Origin: Hsuehochloa calcarea
Taxonomy: Eukaryota; Streptophyta; Magnoliopsida; Poales; Poaceae
Direction: 5' to 3'
Assembly (NCBI GenBank): GCA_036346395.1
Contig: CM070603.1
Coordinates: forward strand, 28,987,045 to 29,051,044
DNA length: 64,000 bases
The number at the start of each line of letters is the position of its first letter. The stretch's first letter is position 1. Under the pieces are notes generated by a model. That model ran no database searches. It saw nothing but the letters and a program-made list of their open reading frames with translations, and was not told the origin of the DNA. The position numbers and the translations under genes are program-made. This document shows positions 11,570-22,260 of the stretch, piece after piece.

Positions 11570-11918
11570 ATGTCAAACTACCTGAATTCCATCCTTCTAC
11601 TTGGGCTGCGCGCTAATCTGTTGGATGCTAATCTTTGTCGCACAGAAGATGCTAGTATCGTCTTGTGTGTCATGTGGTTGGTCTCTTTGGATCGCCAGAA
11701 ACGGAAGAAGACACAGGGAAAGTCCGATGAAACTCCCGCAAGTGGTTGCTTGGGCTAAAGATGTTGCTTGGGCTATAGTAGTTCAAGAGCTAAGTTCTTT
11801 GTTCACTTCATTTGATTTAGTTCATGTAAGGAGGAATGCAAACTTGGTTGTGTATCTTTGTGCCAAGCAAGCTACTCTACGTAGGGCTAGGATGTATGTG
11901 TTTGAACCGTACTCTTGA
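11570..11918 (+). pseudogene. LINE-type retrotransposon 3' end (RNase H-like domain fragment)
   Basis: Two overlapping frames, shifted near 11680, together resemble the end of a plant non-LTR retrotransposon ORF2. There is a WSLWIARNGRRH segment followed by VVAWAKDVAW. The C-terminal RNase H-like part reads SFDLVHVRRNANLVVYLCAK, which resembles the RR-N-AH-CAK signature of the plant RVT_3 domain. The frame stops at 11916-11918, just before the CACTA insertion at 11928. The reverse transcriptase part is not present upstream, so this is a 5'-truncated or broken copy. An origin from a host RNase H-like gene is possible but less likely. Confidence 0.5.
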
Positions 11919-11944
11919 GTCTTGCTGCACTACCGGGCTCAGCA

Positions 11945-12420
11945 GGTTTGCCGAGTGCCATCGCTTTGCCGAGTGCCGGTGGCACTCGGCAAAGCACGAG
12001 AAACACTCGGCAAAGGCTTTGCCGAGTGCCACCCACGCATATCTCACACGGCATAGTTTCGACGGCAAAGCTTTTGCCGAGTGCTTTTCATCGAGCACTC
12101 GGTAAAGGCTTTGCCGAAAGTGCCGAACCGACCCGGCAAAAAAAGGTGGTGAAGGGGAACACGGTGATTGCGCTCGGCCGCCGAAAGTGCCGTGACGGAA
12201 TAGCACTCGGCAATGCCTTCCATTTTGCCGAGTGTCGGATAATGCCACTCGGCAAAATCTTAATCTTTGCCGAGTGTTTTTACCATGACACTCGGCAAAG
12301 ATTAAACACTCGGCAAACTATGTTCCCAGAATGCTCAGAAACGTTACTTTGCCTAGTGTTTTTACCATGACACTCGGCAAAGCCTCCCTTTGCCGAGTGT
12401 AACACACGGCAAAGTGGCCA
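11945..12420. repeat. CACTA subterminal repeat array (left)
   Basis: More than a dozen copies of the core TTTGCCGAGTG or its complement, in direct and inverted order, many pairing into hairpins. In En/Spm elements such repeats bind the transposase. One copy at about 12351 has a TTTGCCTAGTG substitution. Confidence 0.9.
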
Positions 12421-12654
12421 AAAACTGACTATTTTAATTGTTTATTGCACCCCACTCAAACAAGTCACAATATCACAGATATATCAACAAGTAATCACCA
12501 CAAGTAATCACATATAGTCCACAATATATCACATATATCACCACAAGTCACAATATATCACATATATCACCACAAGTCACAATATATCACATATAGTCCA
12601 TCATTCACCAAGTTGGCCACCCCGACTGATGTGATGAGTCACGAGGCACATCAT

Positions 12655-14600
12655 TCAAGCCGCCGATTGATTCTTGCACAAAGGAGAAGAGATTGCATGT
12701 GTGAGACAAGATTTAAGGTAAAGCAAAGCACAAGCGAAAGCAATAAACATGGTAAGTAAAGAGCTCAAGGTAGAGAAGGCAAACTCACAGGAGTAGTTGC
12801 AGGAGGAGGTGGAGGAGGGAATAGCTCCGGTGGCAGAGGTTGACCCATCCTCTCGCCAAGACTTTGCATCCACTGAAACATCTGCTCCATCCTCTGCCGC
12901 CGGTCTCATTCCTCCGCTGATCGGCCTCATTCTCTCGCCGACGGCCTCCATCCTCGCCGCCATCTCCTCCCGTAGCCTCTTCTCTTCTTCCACTGGGCCT
13001 ACAATTTTCCACCCCAATGTTACAATGCAAAGCAAAGGTATGTAAAAATTAATGAACGATTTAATAAAATGAAATAACTGAGTGCCTCCATCCGGATCGT
13101 GGTGTTGTCCTACATGCGGCGCGATGGTCGGGCTTGAGCTCGTGCTCCTTGATCGAACTGGGAGAGAGGGGAGTAGTGGCCGTGTCGAGTGTGTTGTCGC
13201 CAATCCAAGATCGCCATGCTTCTTGCCTCCTCCCACCCTCATGACGACTTCTCCATCAAGATCCCGGGTGCTCGGATCGCATCGCCCATGGACCGCCCTT
13301 GCCATCGATGTGTACTACCGAGGTGGTCGTGGATCGGTCGCATTGTCAGACACCGAGGGTGGGTCCTCCGGGTTGTAGTCGACGCCGGACGTCGCTTGCC
13401 CTTGTGGGCCAAAGCCCATGCCTTGAATCGGGAGCAAGGTGGCCACCATGTGACGACGATCGCGGAAAAATAGCAAGATGATTAGAAATTATGCGTAATT
13501 GAGCGTTATAATAAAGAAATGAATTCGCGCACCCATGTAGCCGTGAATTGCCGAGGCTACGGTTGCCTTGATGGTGTGGTGCACCGCATCATCAAACGCC
13601 GCTCCCGAAGCGCCAGCGCCTCCTCCCACTCGGCGGCGCACCACTTGTCCACCATCTCGTGCTCAAAGATCGAGATGTCGGGCGCACCACCACGGAGGCA
13701 CCTACACGCCATCAAGTATATGACATAGAAGAAGATCAAATTAAGCGCATTTAATCTCGTAAAAATCAGATTAATGTTCTATATTTACCGTATGTATTCT
13801 TCCCGTCACCTCATGTTTCTTGCTTGAGTTTTGTTGATCTTCGAACCAAGGTAGGTAGCGTTGTATGTTACGATGGCTCGGACGCTGCCTCGTAATGCGT
13901 GTCCTTCACGAGTTTATAATGTGCTTTGTGAGCCACACTAGCCGCTTGGCCTCATATCCTCCCCGCATCCAAGAAATCCGTGATATAGACGCGATGTATC
14001 CATTCATTATTTCAAGAATGTTCAATGAATGCGATGTATTGAGCAATGTAGTGCGAGGAAGACTTACCCACCGGCCACACCCGCGCCACCTTGTTGGCGA
14101 ATACCACGCCATCCCGACCGTAAATCGGGAAGGCGACGAGTGGTCCCACGTAGGCCGGCCTCCGCCTCCGCCAAACGCAACCAGGCGTGGAAGTGTAGCT
14201 TGCACAAAGACCTGGATGCCATTGACATGGCGCTTGTGATCACCTGCACCACAAGCGCCCAACCCCGCCCAAGTGATTAAGATAAATTATTAGTTTCTAT
14301 TGTGATTTTCAACATATCAAATGAAAAGTAGTGATAACATCTAAAGTTACTTACCTAGCCCCATGGGTTGAATCACGGGCGTCTCTCACGAGGTATCGGT
14401 CGCCTCGGGAGGGTCGAGGACCTCGCAACCAGACACTGACGAACTGCAGGAAGCGGAACCCCCGCCTCCTCCTCCTCCTCCTCCTCCTCCTCCTCCTCCT
14501 CCCGCTCCCGCCTCCTCCTCCCCCCCTCAAGAGTGCTCCCGCCTCCCGCCTCCGCTGCCCTCCCGCCTCCTCCTCCTCCCGCCCCGATCGCCACCAGATC
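12655..14600 (-). pseudogene. CACTA second reading frame (Ptta/En/Spm-type protein), broken
   Basis: Minus-strand fragments in shifting frames match the usual second protein of this CACTA group. The longest open piece (12655-13305) encodes MARAVHGRCDPSTRDLDGEV, then GGGKKHGD and a charged, probably coiled segment (EEEKRLREEMAARMEAVGER). Upstream fragments include DISIFEHEMVDKWCAAEWEE (about 13615-13685) and KRHVNGIQVFVQA (about 14190-14240). The N-terminal part has a glutamate run encoded by the CTC microsatellite at 14465. In related elements this protein lies downstream of TNP2 and is thought to be an accessory, DNA-binding factor. Intron-like AT-rich gaps separate the pieces. Frameshifts suggest that it is not functional. 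Confidence 0.6.
14465..14501. repeat. Microsatellite (CCT)n
   Basis: About twelve consecutive CCT/CTC triplets, with further CTC-rich sequence to about 14580. On the minus strand it encodes a glutamate run in the CACTA reading frame. Confidence 0.95.
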
Positions 14601-14762
14601 GGTCGTTTTGGTAAAGCGACCTTACGCTCTCATACCGCCACCATCTTTGTTCAATCACCGCAATTAAAAAGAGTAAACCAATAAGCACGATAAACAAGAC
14701 GACTTAGAAAGAGATGCAAAATAAACAAAACATAATTAGAAAATAACAAAGTATTACATGTA

Positions 14763-16343
14763 TTAGAAATAATCGAATGATCGGATTAGTGGATCATAAG
14801 TCTCATCATCACTATCACCATGTCCATATAATCAACACTATTCAAGGAGCAATGTTGTCATCACTCGCATTGCCTAAATGTAATCGCTGAGTAATTCTAA
14901 GTCCTTCACATTTTGAACCTCATCTCCAGGCCCTCGCCAACAACCCTTTCATTGTCTACTTCCATTCCGATCGCTTTGTTAAGTCTATCTCAAAACTCCT
15001 TCTAGCCCTCTTCTTGAAAGAACTCTCCGTCATATGTGTTTGGGTCAAAGTTGTAATCTTCATTGTTTGGGACGGGTAGTTTACCGTGTGGCGATACCTT
15101 GTACACAACATCCCAAGCCTTAAGACGGTCGCCTTTTGGCACAGGTATGAGAGATAATAAACTTGCGTGGCCTGTTGAGCCACAATATACACATCGCCTC
15201 CTCGGTAAGACGGATGATCGTCAATTTCGACTAGCCCAAGATTAGGGTCCGCCTCGTTACTTTCGTGATCAAACCAATGGCATTTGAATATGACAGATTA
15301 AGAGGTTTGCAACCATGAAACGTGAGTTCAGATATTTCTTCAATTCTTCCATAATACTCGACCCCATCAAGGCCAAAGCGAAAACTCCTAGATTTGTGGT
15401 TCTTCGACAATGACTCGCTCATGTCTTGTTGTGTGAAAGCGATATCCATTCACGCCATAATGTAAATGAGCTTACCCTATAAACACGACCATCGGCAACC
15501 TGTCTCAACTCGGCACTCATAGACGATCGGTTTGGCCCCGCAAGCTCAAGCAGATAGTTCGTTATATTATTCGCCCGCACGAGCAACTTGTAATGTCAAA
15601 CTAAGTACGAGCTAAATTGGACAAGATTTTCGCTTGAACCAAGAAATGAAATCGGACATTCCATTTCCGCACTCGCCTAAGAAGGGTCTCACTTCTCGGG
15701 TAGGTTCCTTGATTCACGCCGAAATTGATGATGAAATTCTCGCACCAACGAAACAAGGGGTAGGTTTCTTTGACTCGTACATGCTCTTTGGCGTATCGTG
15801 ACCTTCCGAAGCATGCCGCCAAAACCGCCAACATAGCATCGAAGGCGCCTCGACTCAAGCTAAACCGGGACTTCAAGGCCATTACGCGTCCAATGCCATC
15901 CAGCTTGAGAAACCTTCGTCCGCCGTGAAAGGGTTTCGTGCGCAGACAACATGTCGTAATACGCCTTTTCGCTGCCTCGCTCCTCCTCCCTACGCCCTTC
16001 AAATAAGTGTGCTTCATGATAGTCATTTAACATGTCTCCTACCCCGCCATCAAGATCATAATCCTCGACGCGTGGTCTCACGACCTCCTCTCTCATACGA
16101 TCGGATTCACCGTGGTAGATCCACCGTATAGTCTGCCAGAATCCAAACTTGCAAAGATGTTTACCCATGACCTCCTTTGTTTGTCGACGCGTGTTTGCAC
16201 ATCCGCCATGGGACACCAAGTGGCACGCGCTCCTTTAACCTTGGCAAATGCTAGTTCCAAGAAAGCATCGGTCTTCTCAATCCATTCATCTGACAACGAA
16301 CCTCGACTTGAGCGCCCGTGTACATCCACTCACGGTCATCCAT
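14763..16343 (-). pseudogene. CACTA transposase (TNP2 type), internally deleted and frameshifted
   Basis: The start ATG is at 16343. The N-terminal transposase-associated region follows in several frames: LSDEWIEKTDAFLELAFAKV (about 16250-16310), GKHLCKFGF (about 16140-16165) and RWIYHGESDRMREEVVRP (about 16075-16125). Then comes a segment with LDGIGRVMALKSRFSLSRGA and FDAMLAVL. The central catalytic region expected in TNP2 proteins is missing. Near 15540 the sequence jumps to the C-terminal part with KPIVYECRVETG, DGVEYYGRIEEISELTFHGC, VYIVAQQATQVYYLSY and SDDETYDP, and ends at a TAA (14763-14765). Full-length relatives are about 1000 residues or more, while only about 1.58 kb remain here. 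The loss of the catalytic core makes this a nonautonomous copy. Confidence 0.8.
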
Positions 16344-16344
16344 C

Positions 16345-17749
16345 CTCTAACATATCGTAGAGTAATATAAGAATCAAATGCATCTACACGATCTTTCTCC
16401 TATCTAATAGGTGAAGATAGGTCCTATTCACTGAGGATGCGTAGATGAGGTTAGTTTCATGTTTACTCCTATCCGAGACATTTTGTGAAGATTTCCCCGC
16501 CGCTCTCCAAATACACGCCCCGGCAGGAGATTGTGTATCCGGAGAACAACAGGAGATGTCCAAACTCGTCACGGATCGGAGTAGACCACGAAAACTAACC
16601 CCATCTACGCATCCTCCTGCTGTCCAAAACGTGGATATTCGAACAGATACGGTTATAGATATGCAAAGATCTGCATATTTCCAACCGTATCTCTTTCGAA
16701 CGGAGACGCCTAACTAGGTTACTCCTAACCGGATAATAAATCAATGCCGACCAATCGAGAATGGCATTCAACAAAGTGATATAGCAATAACAAAGTGATA
16801 TACCAATCGATATGGCATTCAACTCCCCTCATTCTTTAGAACATTAACATCGTAATTATATATGTACCCCAAAGGTTCTTTTTTTTTTGCCCCTTCAAGA
16901 CGCCCAACTCTACAAATTGGTTCTTTCAACAGCTTGTTTGTCCAATATAGGGTGGTCTCGGTCTAGGTTCCCGAAAATGCTCCAACTCCTAAAAACGCTT
17001 ATGTATACAATTAAGCTTACGGTTTATACATGCAAAGATGTCTCCATCTTTGATAGAGGTCAGGGTGAGTAAAATCTCCGTAACATCGATCAAAAATTAT
17101 GTCTCATGTGTTGTATCTTCAAGCATACAAATAGTGACTAGCTTTAAGAGTTCGACAGAAACTTTCCTTTAATGCCATGTCATTGTTTATGTGATGGAAA
17201 ACACCATCTTATCTTATTGAAAAGTCCATCCTGCATACATGAGAAAGAAAAAGGTGAGCTTTTTTGAAAACAAAAACTTTATGGAACTAAAGAGAATGAT
17301 GCTACTTTAATCATGTCACAAAGGCGGTGGTTACCCGAACTTTGATAGATAGTAGTAGCAATCTCCTCTAGTATACTCCAAAAGCATAGATAGAGTAGAG
17401 AGTAGAGACTCAATCCATGGATGTACCTACCATATTCCCGCATATATAAATCGTTCATATAACAAACAACATGCTATACATGATTCAAGTATTAAAATGA
17501 AGGGTATGCATGATTGTATTGAAACAATATATAGGAGAGGAAATTAAACTCAGGGCTAGGCTATAGGGCGTGGCGGGCAAGCGGGCGCGGGCGGCGGGCG
17601 CGGGCGGGGCGGCGGCGCGCGTGCGGGCCACATGGGCGCTGGCGGCGTGGCGGCGGCCAGCGGGCGCGCGCGGCGCGCGGCGCGGGCGGCGTGTGTGAGC
17701 GTGTGTGATGTTGCAGGTGAGGCGTCGCGGGCGCGCTTTGTTATGTGGA
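16345..17749. other. CACTA internal noncoding sequence
   Basis: Between the transposase start and the right subterminal array I see no coding region with known motifs. The stretch is AT-rich, with a very GC-rich block at 17560-17700 of CGGGCG-type simple sequence. It probably holds the element's promoter and 5' leader. Confidence 0.4.
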
Positions 17750-17910
17750 TTGTTTGCCGAGTGCCCCGATCGCACTCGCAAAGCCCCTCCTTGCCGAGTG
17801 TCGCCACAAAGCACTCGGCAAAACACCTCATTTGCCGAGTGTCGCCCACAAAGCACTCGGCAGAACACCTCATTTGCCGAGTGTCGCCCGCAAGGCACTC
17901 GGCAAACAAT
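17750..17910. repeat. CACTA subterminal repeat array (right)
   Basis: Alternating TTTGCCGAGTG and CACTCGGCAAA cores, including near-perfect duplicate units of about 45 bp (CACCTCATTTGCCGAGTGTC, two copies at about 17822-17885). Confidence 0.9.
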
Positions 17911-18880
17911 TTTTTTAATAAAACTTCCTTTCGCTCTCTTTCTTTTCCATAACGTGTTTTACAAATTTGTTCAAATGTACTTCGAAAATACCTTGTCAAA
18001 TTCACTCAACAATGCATATTCGATGCTTCTACGAACATTAGACCATTATTTCATGCAGTTATAGCTCAAATTCAATTTATATCATTTAAAATTCTATAAT
18101 TGCAGTTTAAAAATTAAAATTATCAAACGGATCCAAAATTACCAAAATTTCACATGAAACAATCTCTTTTGTCTATTGCCTATACAAAACTTTTGTAGTC
18201 AAACCACAATTCGACTGGCCACTTTGACTCCAAATCTTACCAATCCTTCTCAACTCTACGCTTCTTCTTCAGAAATGCTTCGGTTTGTAAGCATCGTACG
18301 TGACAACTCATGCGAAATCTTATAAATTTTTAACCACAGCCTCCACGTATGATATCATGACATCTTGACAAATCTCATGATTTTTAGACTTTGTTTGCTT
18401 TTTTAAAAATTAAAACCATTCTACCAAACGCTCGTGGTCGTGTTTCCTAAACAAGATGTTCAAATTCCTTTTCATTTCACGTAAGGCCTCAAACCGGTGA
18501 ATAACATGAATATCATTTTTCTACTCATTTTTTCCTATTATTTGAATCAATTGCAGTTCAAATTTGACTTGATTCAAAAAATTGCTTGAAATGCAATTAA
18601 TTAATTAATTATAGCAAACAAATAGAAAAATATACCAAATTTTAACATGGAGTACCATATGTTGTATGTGGAGAGTAGAAAAAGTTCGGCAAACTCCGCA
18701 CACTCGGCATGCCTTGCAGTATGATTGTAGCCTTGTTAAATATTGAAGAGAACATGTCGTGCCACTCGTATGTTTAAAAGCTCATAATGGCACATCCACG
18801 GAATTGTTTTATTATATTAGCACTTGATGGAGGAACACCATGACATATCACAATAAGGTATGTCTATGCACGTTAGTTCT
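17911..18880. other. AT-rich flank of the CACTA element, no gene recognised
   Basis: AT-rich sequence. The part up to about 18725 seems to belong to the CACTA element, because degenerate GGCAAACTCCGCACACTCGGC sequence lies at about 18688-18708. The remainder leads into the gypsy LTR. No coding region was recognised. Confidence 0.4.
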
Positions 18881-21102
18881 TCTACTTTGGTCCATTTAAG
18901 GCCCCGATTCGTGCCCCGAGCATCGCCACACTTTTTCACCCAAGCCGCCCTCACCTGAATCGCCGCCTAGCGCCCTCGCCATTGTTGTCATCTCCAACGC
19001 CGGTCGAAGCTCATCATATTCGATGCCGCCGTTCTGGTGAGCCTCGTCACCGTTCGTCTCCACCATTGGGATCATCTCGACGCCCGCATTCTAGATCTAT
19101 CTTCGCCATTGCCGGAGCGCCACCCTAACCCCATCGCCGACAAGCCCAAACCCTAGCCACCGCTTCTACCTCGCCGTCGTCCACCTCCAGCCACCGCGTG
19201 TACCTCACTAAACTTGCCATCGCCTCAGCTACCCGCAGAAACCCTCTGCTTGTGTCACCGTGGCCCCAATCGCCAACGACCTTGGGTTCCCGAGCCGCCT
19301 CCGCCGTCGAGCTTGCGTGTCAGCCATGTGTCACCGCTGCCATGTCAATGCCACCTCGATCTTGTGCTTGTGTTTCCATCGCGTTAGTGCCGCATCAGCC
19401 CTCACCCGCACCCGCATTAGAGCCAATCCACGAGGACTTGATCCATGATAGACCCAACCACTGACATCTGAGCCCCACTTGTCAGAACCCAATTTCATGA
19501 ACCCGTGTGCCCATAGACCCATGGAGCAGAATCCATCGACCCGGTCCATAGACCGTGGGTTCTATCTGTCAGCCTCTATATACTATTTTTGGGATTTTCT
19601 TTTAATTTTAAAATTCATTGCTGATGCAATATTTTGGAATTTCCTTTAGAAAAAATTCCAAAAATCTAAAATAATGTTCTCTATCTTTTTCTTAGATTTA
19701 AATCTTTCGAGAGCTTATTCTTCCTCATACAAACTCCGATTGAGCTCATTCATGTCTCTAAATTCATATAAATTTAAGCCCTACCTTTCTGAGATTTTTA
19801 TTTAATTTTTAGAGTTCATTTGTTGCTCTGTTTTGTATTTATTTGGGTTTTCACTTTCGTTTGCGAGTACATGTTGATACTTCGGGAGTTTTCGAGAAAG
19901 GAGTTGATCAAGTTCAAGACCACTACCAAGACTTGTTTCAAGGCAATTTGTACCTTTGACTATGTTGAACACAATTTTCCAAAATTACTTTCATACAAAC
20001 TATTGCATGTTATTTCAATTATTTAACTTTTAAATGCTTTGGGATTAGCTATACACCTGTTTGATTATGTCTACCTTGCTCATTGTGTTACCATGCTCTT
20101 TTGTCACCCTAGCTTGGTTAATTATTAGTTGGTATTATCATAGAACCAATGTGGGTTGGTTAGACACGATTAGTTTCTTAGCCATGCAACGGGTTATTGA
20201 TATCATTTTGAGTTGCAAATCTAAACTTGACTAAGTGAATATATAATATTTTGTGGAAAGCTGTGTGTGGTATATTGTCACTAGTTAATGACATGTGTTG
20301 CACTTAACCAATAGGGTGAGAAAAGATTTAGACCAAGGCAAGTGGATGGAATTGTGATATGGTGGAGTTGTATGTGTTTAGGAAAACATGAATATTAGAG
20401 TTGAAAGTAGTTGGATAGTCTTACATTGGTCAATTAAGGACTTAACTTAGTGCGATATGGAACTGAGCTAAAATTGTACGACCACATGCCTGATATGGGA
20501 TATGCCTAACTTAGTAACTTACAGAGTCTTGACATTGATTACTCAGACATGTCAGTTAGATTGTATTCCAGGGTGGAGGTGTCATTCTATCTCTGTGGTG
20601 AATCACATTTATGAGCGGTTCGCCATGTCTAGGTCAAATGGTGTGCAACAGGCCAACAACCTGTGTGGGGGTTTGGTGCCGGCAGTATGCACAACGAGAT
20701 GGTCAATTGTTAAGTTGAAGTTTTAGAAAGATTTTATTATAATTGGTGCTAGCAACACTAGTTATATCATGTGGAAAAAGTGCACAACCTCTACAAAGTG
20801 TAAATCAATCTATTCGAATAGCCACGTCCGTGGTTATGAACATGCTCGGGGATTTCACATGAGGGATAGATTTTCATAAAAACAATTGGGAATGAACAAT
20901 TGTGTGGTTTAACTCATGTGGTTGTGTGAATAAAATTGATTAGGCTTTATGGTCTTTGTGAAAATTACTTGTTAAATTATTATTGTTATTTGTTTTAAAT
21001 CACGCATTTAATCTATATATTATTTGTATTCAAATGCAATTGTTGTCTTTTTTGCAAAATAACCATAGAAACCATTCTCTTTGAAGTAAGCCATCATCTA
21101 TA
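18880..21102 (+). mobile_element. Plus-strand Ty3/gypsy LTR remnant
   Basis: The segment order matches the gypsy LTR type seen inverted at 3254-5666. A GC-rich stretch (18910-19440) is followed by CTGACATCTGAGCCCCAC. An AT-rich part comes next, then GGAGTTGATCAAGTTCAAG and CTATGTTGAACACAATTT, and a long tail with GTGCACAACCTCTACAAAGT and TAGCCACGTCCGTGGTTATG near 20780-20850. The last segments occur in complement in the neighbouring minus-strand block at 21.7-21.8 kb. Borders are approximate and no internal retrotransposon sequence is attached, so it may be a solo or truncated LTR. Confidence 0.5.
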
Positions 21103-22260
21103 TGTCGGGACCCCCGGGCCGTTGGATCCGAGCCCTCTGTGTATTAAGAAATAGCTCTATGATCAGTAGCTAGTCCACACAGTTTGCAGCATCGATGAAA
21201 TCATGTCCATACAATAAGGTAGCTAAGAAGCGGACAAAATAATATTACTTAGTAGCAAAAGGACCTTATGGTCAAGTCTTATAGAGCTTGCCACACCGGG
21301 CTTAAAACAACAGAGTAAACTCTGCAGCAGAAAGAAACGGCTCGTGGTAGCCATCCGACATGCCCACGGGCAATTGAGTGCAAAATGCATCCTAGTTTGC
21401 AAAGTCTTCAAAATATTCCTCCTCGTGGAACTCTATGTTCCCTGGTTCTTCTACGGGGACTGATCAACAAATGGTGTATAGCCGTGAGTACATAAAGTAT
21501 TCAGCAAGTCGTAGAGAAATGTATACAAATAGTATTCATGCAAGGCTTGATAAGGATAGCTTTATGTCTATTTTGCATAAAGCAATATTTACAAGTAAAT
21601 AGATTGAAGAGTATAATTTGAAAGATTAAGTACATAAGTAAACAAGTTCTTTGAAACAACTAGTGAACACCCCCGTTCACTTCCCAACCAACAACCAGAT
21701 CGCCTCCCAACCAACATTTTTATAAAAATCTACCCCTCTTGTGAAAACACCGAGCATTGTCCATAACAAGGGATATGACTGTTCGAATAGTTCTACACTC
21801 TACAGAGGTTGTACAGCTTGACCCATAAGAAATAATCAACTTATAATGTCCATTTAACACACTTCCGAGGTGTGCGACGAAGTGATTGTCACAAGGCCAT
21901 TACAAAGCTCCATTTTGACTCGGCTCTGCTCGCTAAGGTTTCATCATTCTGAACCCCCCCCTCTTGTGCCACTTATCAACCCTTAACAGAACTGAACCAA
22001 AATATTGCTAATTAGTTGGCCAGATCCACCCCATCCTGGACATGTGGTTGTACAGTATGGCCTAGATCAATGACGCGCAAAGTTAAGTCTTTAGTGATTA
22101 CTCAGGCAAGGCAACCACATCCTAAAATTCTTCCCCCTTTACTGCACGATCATTCTCCTGGGTATTAAATCATTTTCTGTTCAACCCGACCAAATGGCAA
22201 CCCTTGCCATGGAACATCGAATTTTAACAAAAGTGGTCGCGCTACAATTCCATATATCAT
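21103..22260 (-). mobile_element. Minus-strand gypsy-type LTR remnant
   Basis: On the minus strand this block ends in CGGGGGTCCCGACA at 21103, a TCCCGACA-type LTR end. It contains GTACAACCTCTGTAGAGTGT and ATTCGAACAGTCATATCCC (complement of about 21775-21820), corresponding to the plus-strand LTR next door. No coding part is visible. The upper border is not resolved. Confidence 0.45.

Larger units (their letters stand above)
11928..18725 (-). mobile_element. CACTA (En/Spm) transposon, about 6.8 kb, decayed
   Basis: The left end begins CACTACCGGG at 11928. It is followed by dense subterminal copies of TTTGCCGAGTG and CACTCGGCAAA in both orientations (11945-12420). The same motifs recur at 17750-17910, with a last trace at about 18690-18715. 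Between these blocks lie a TNP2-type transposase (14763-16343) and a second CACTA reading frame (about 12655-14600), both on minus and both broken. The expected right terminus (the complement of CACTACCGGG) was not found near 18725, so that end is truncated or degenerate. No clear 3-bp target-site duplication could be confirmed. The element interrupts or abuts the LINE fragment on its left. Confidence 0.85.

Noticed and set aside
11945..12420. Regularly repeated short motif that could be taken for a CRISPR array
   Set aside because: Motifs alternate in orientation, spacing is irregular and the array abuts a CACTA terminus. The genome is a plant.
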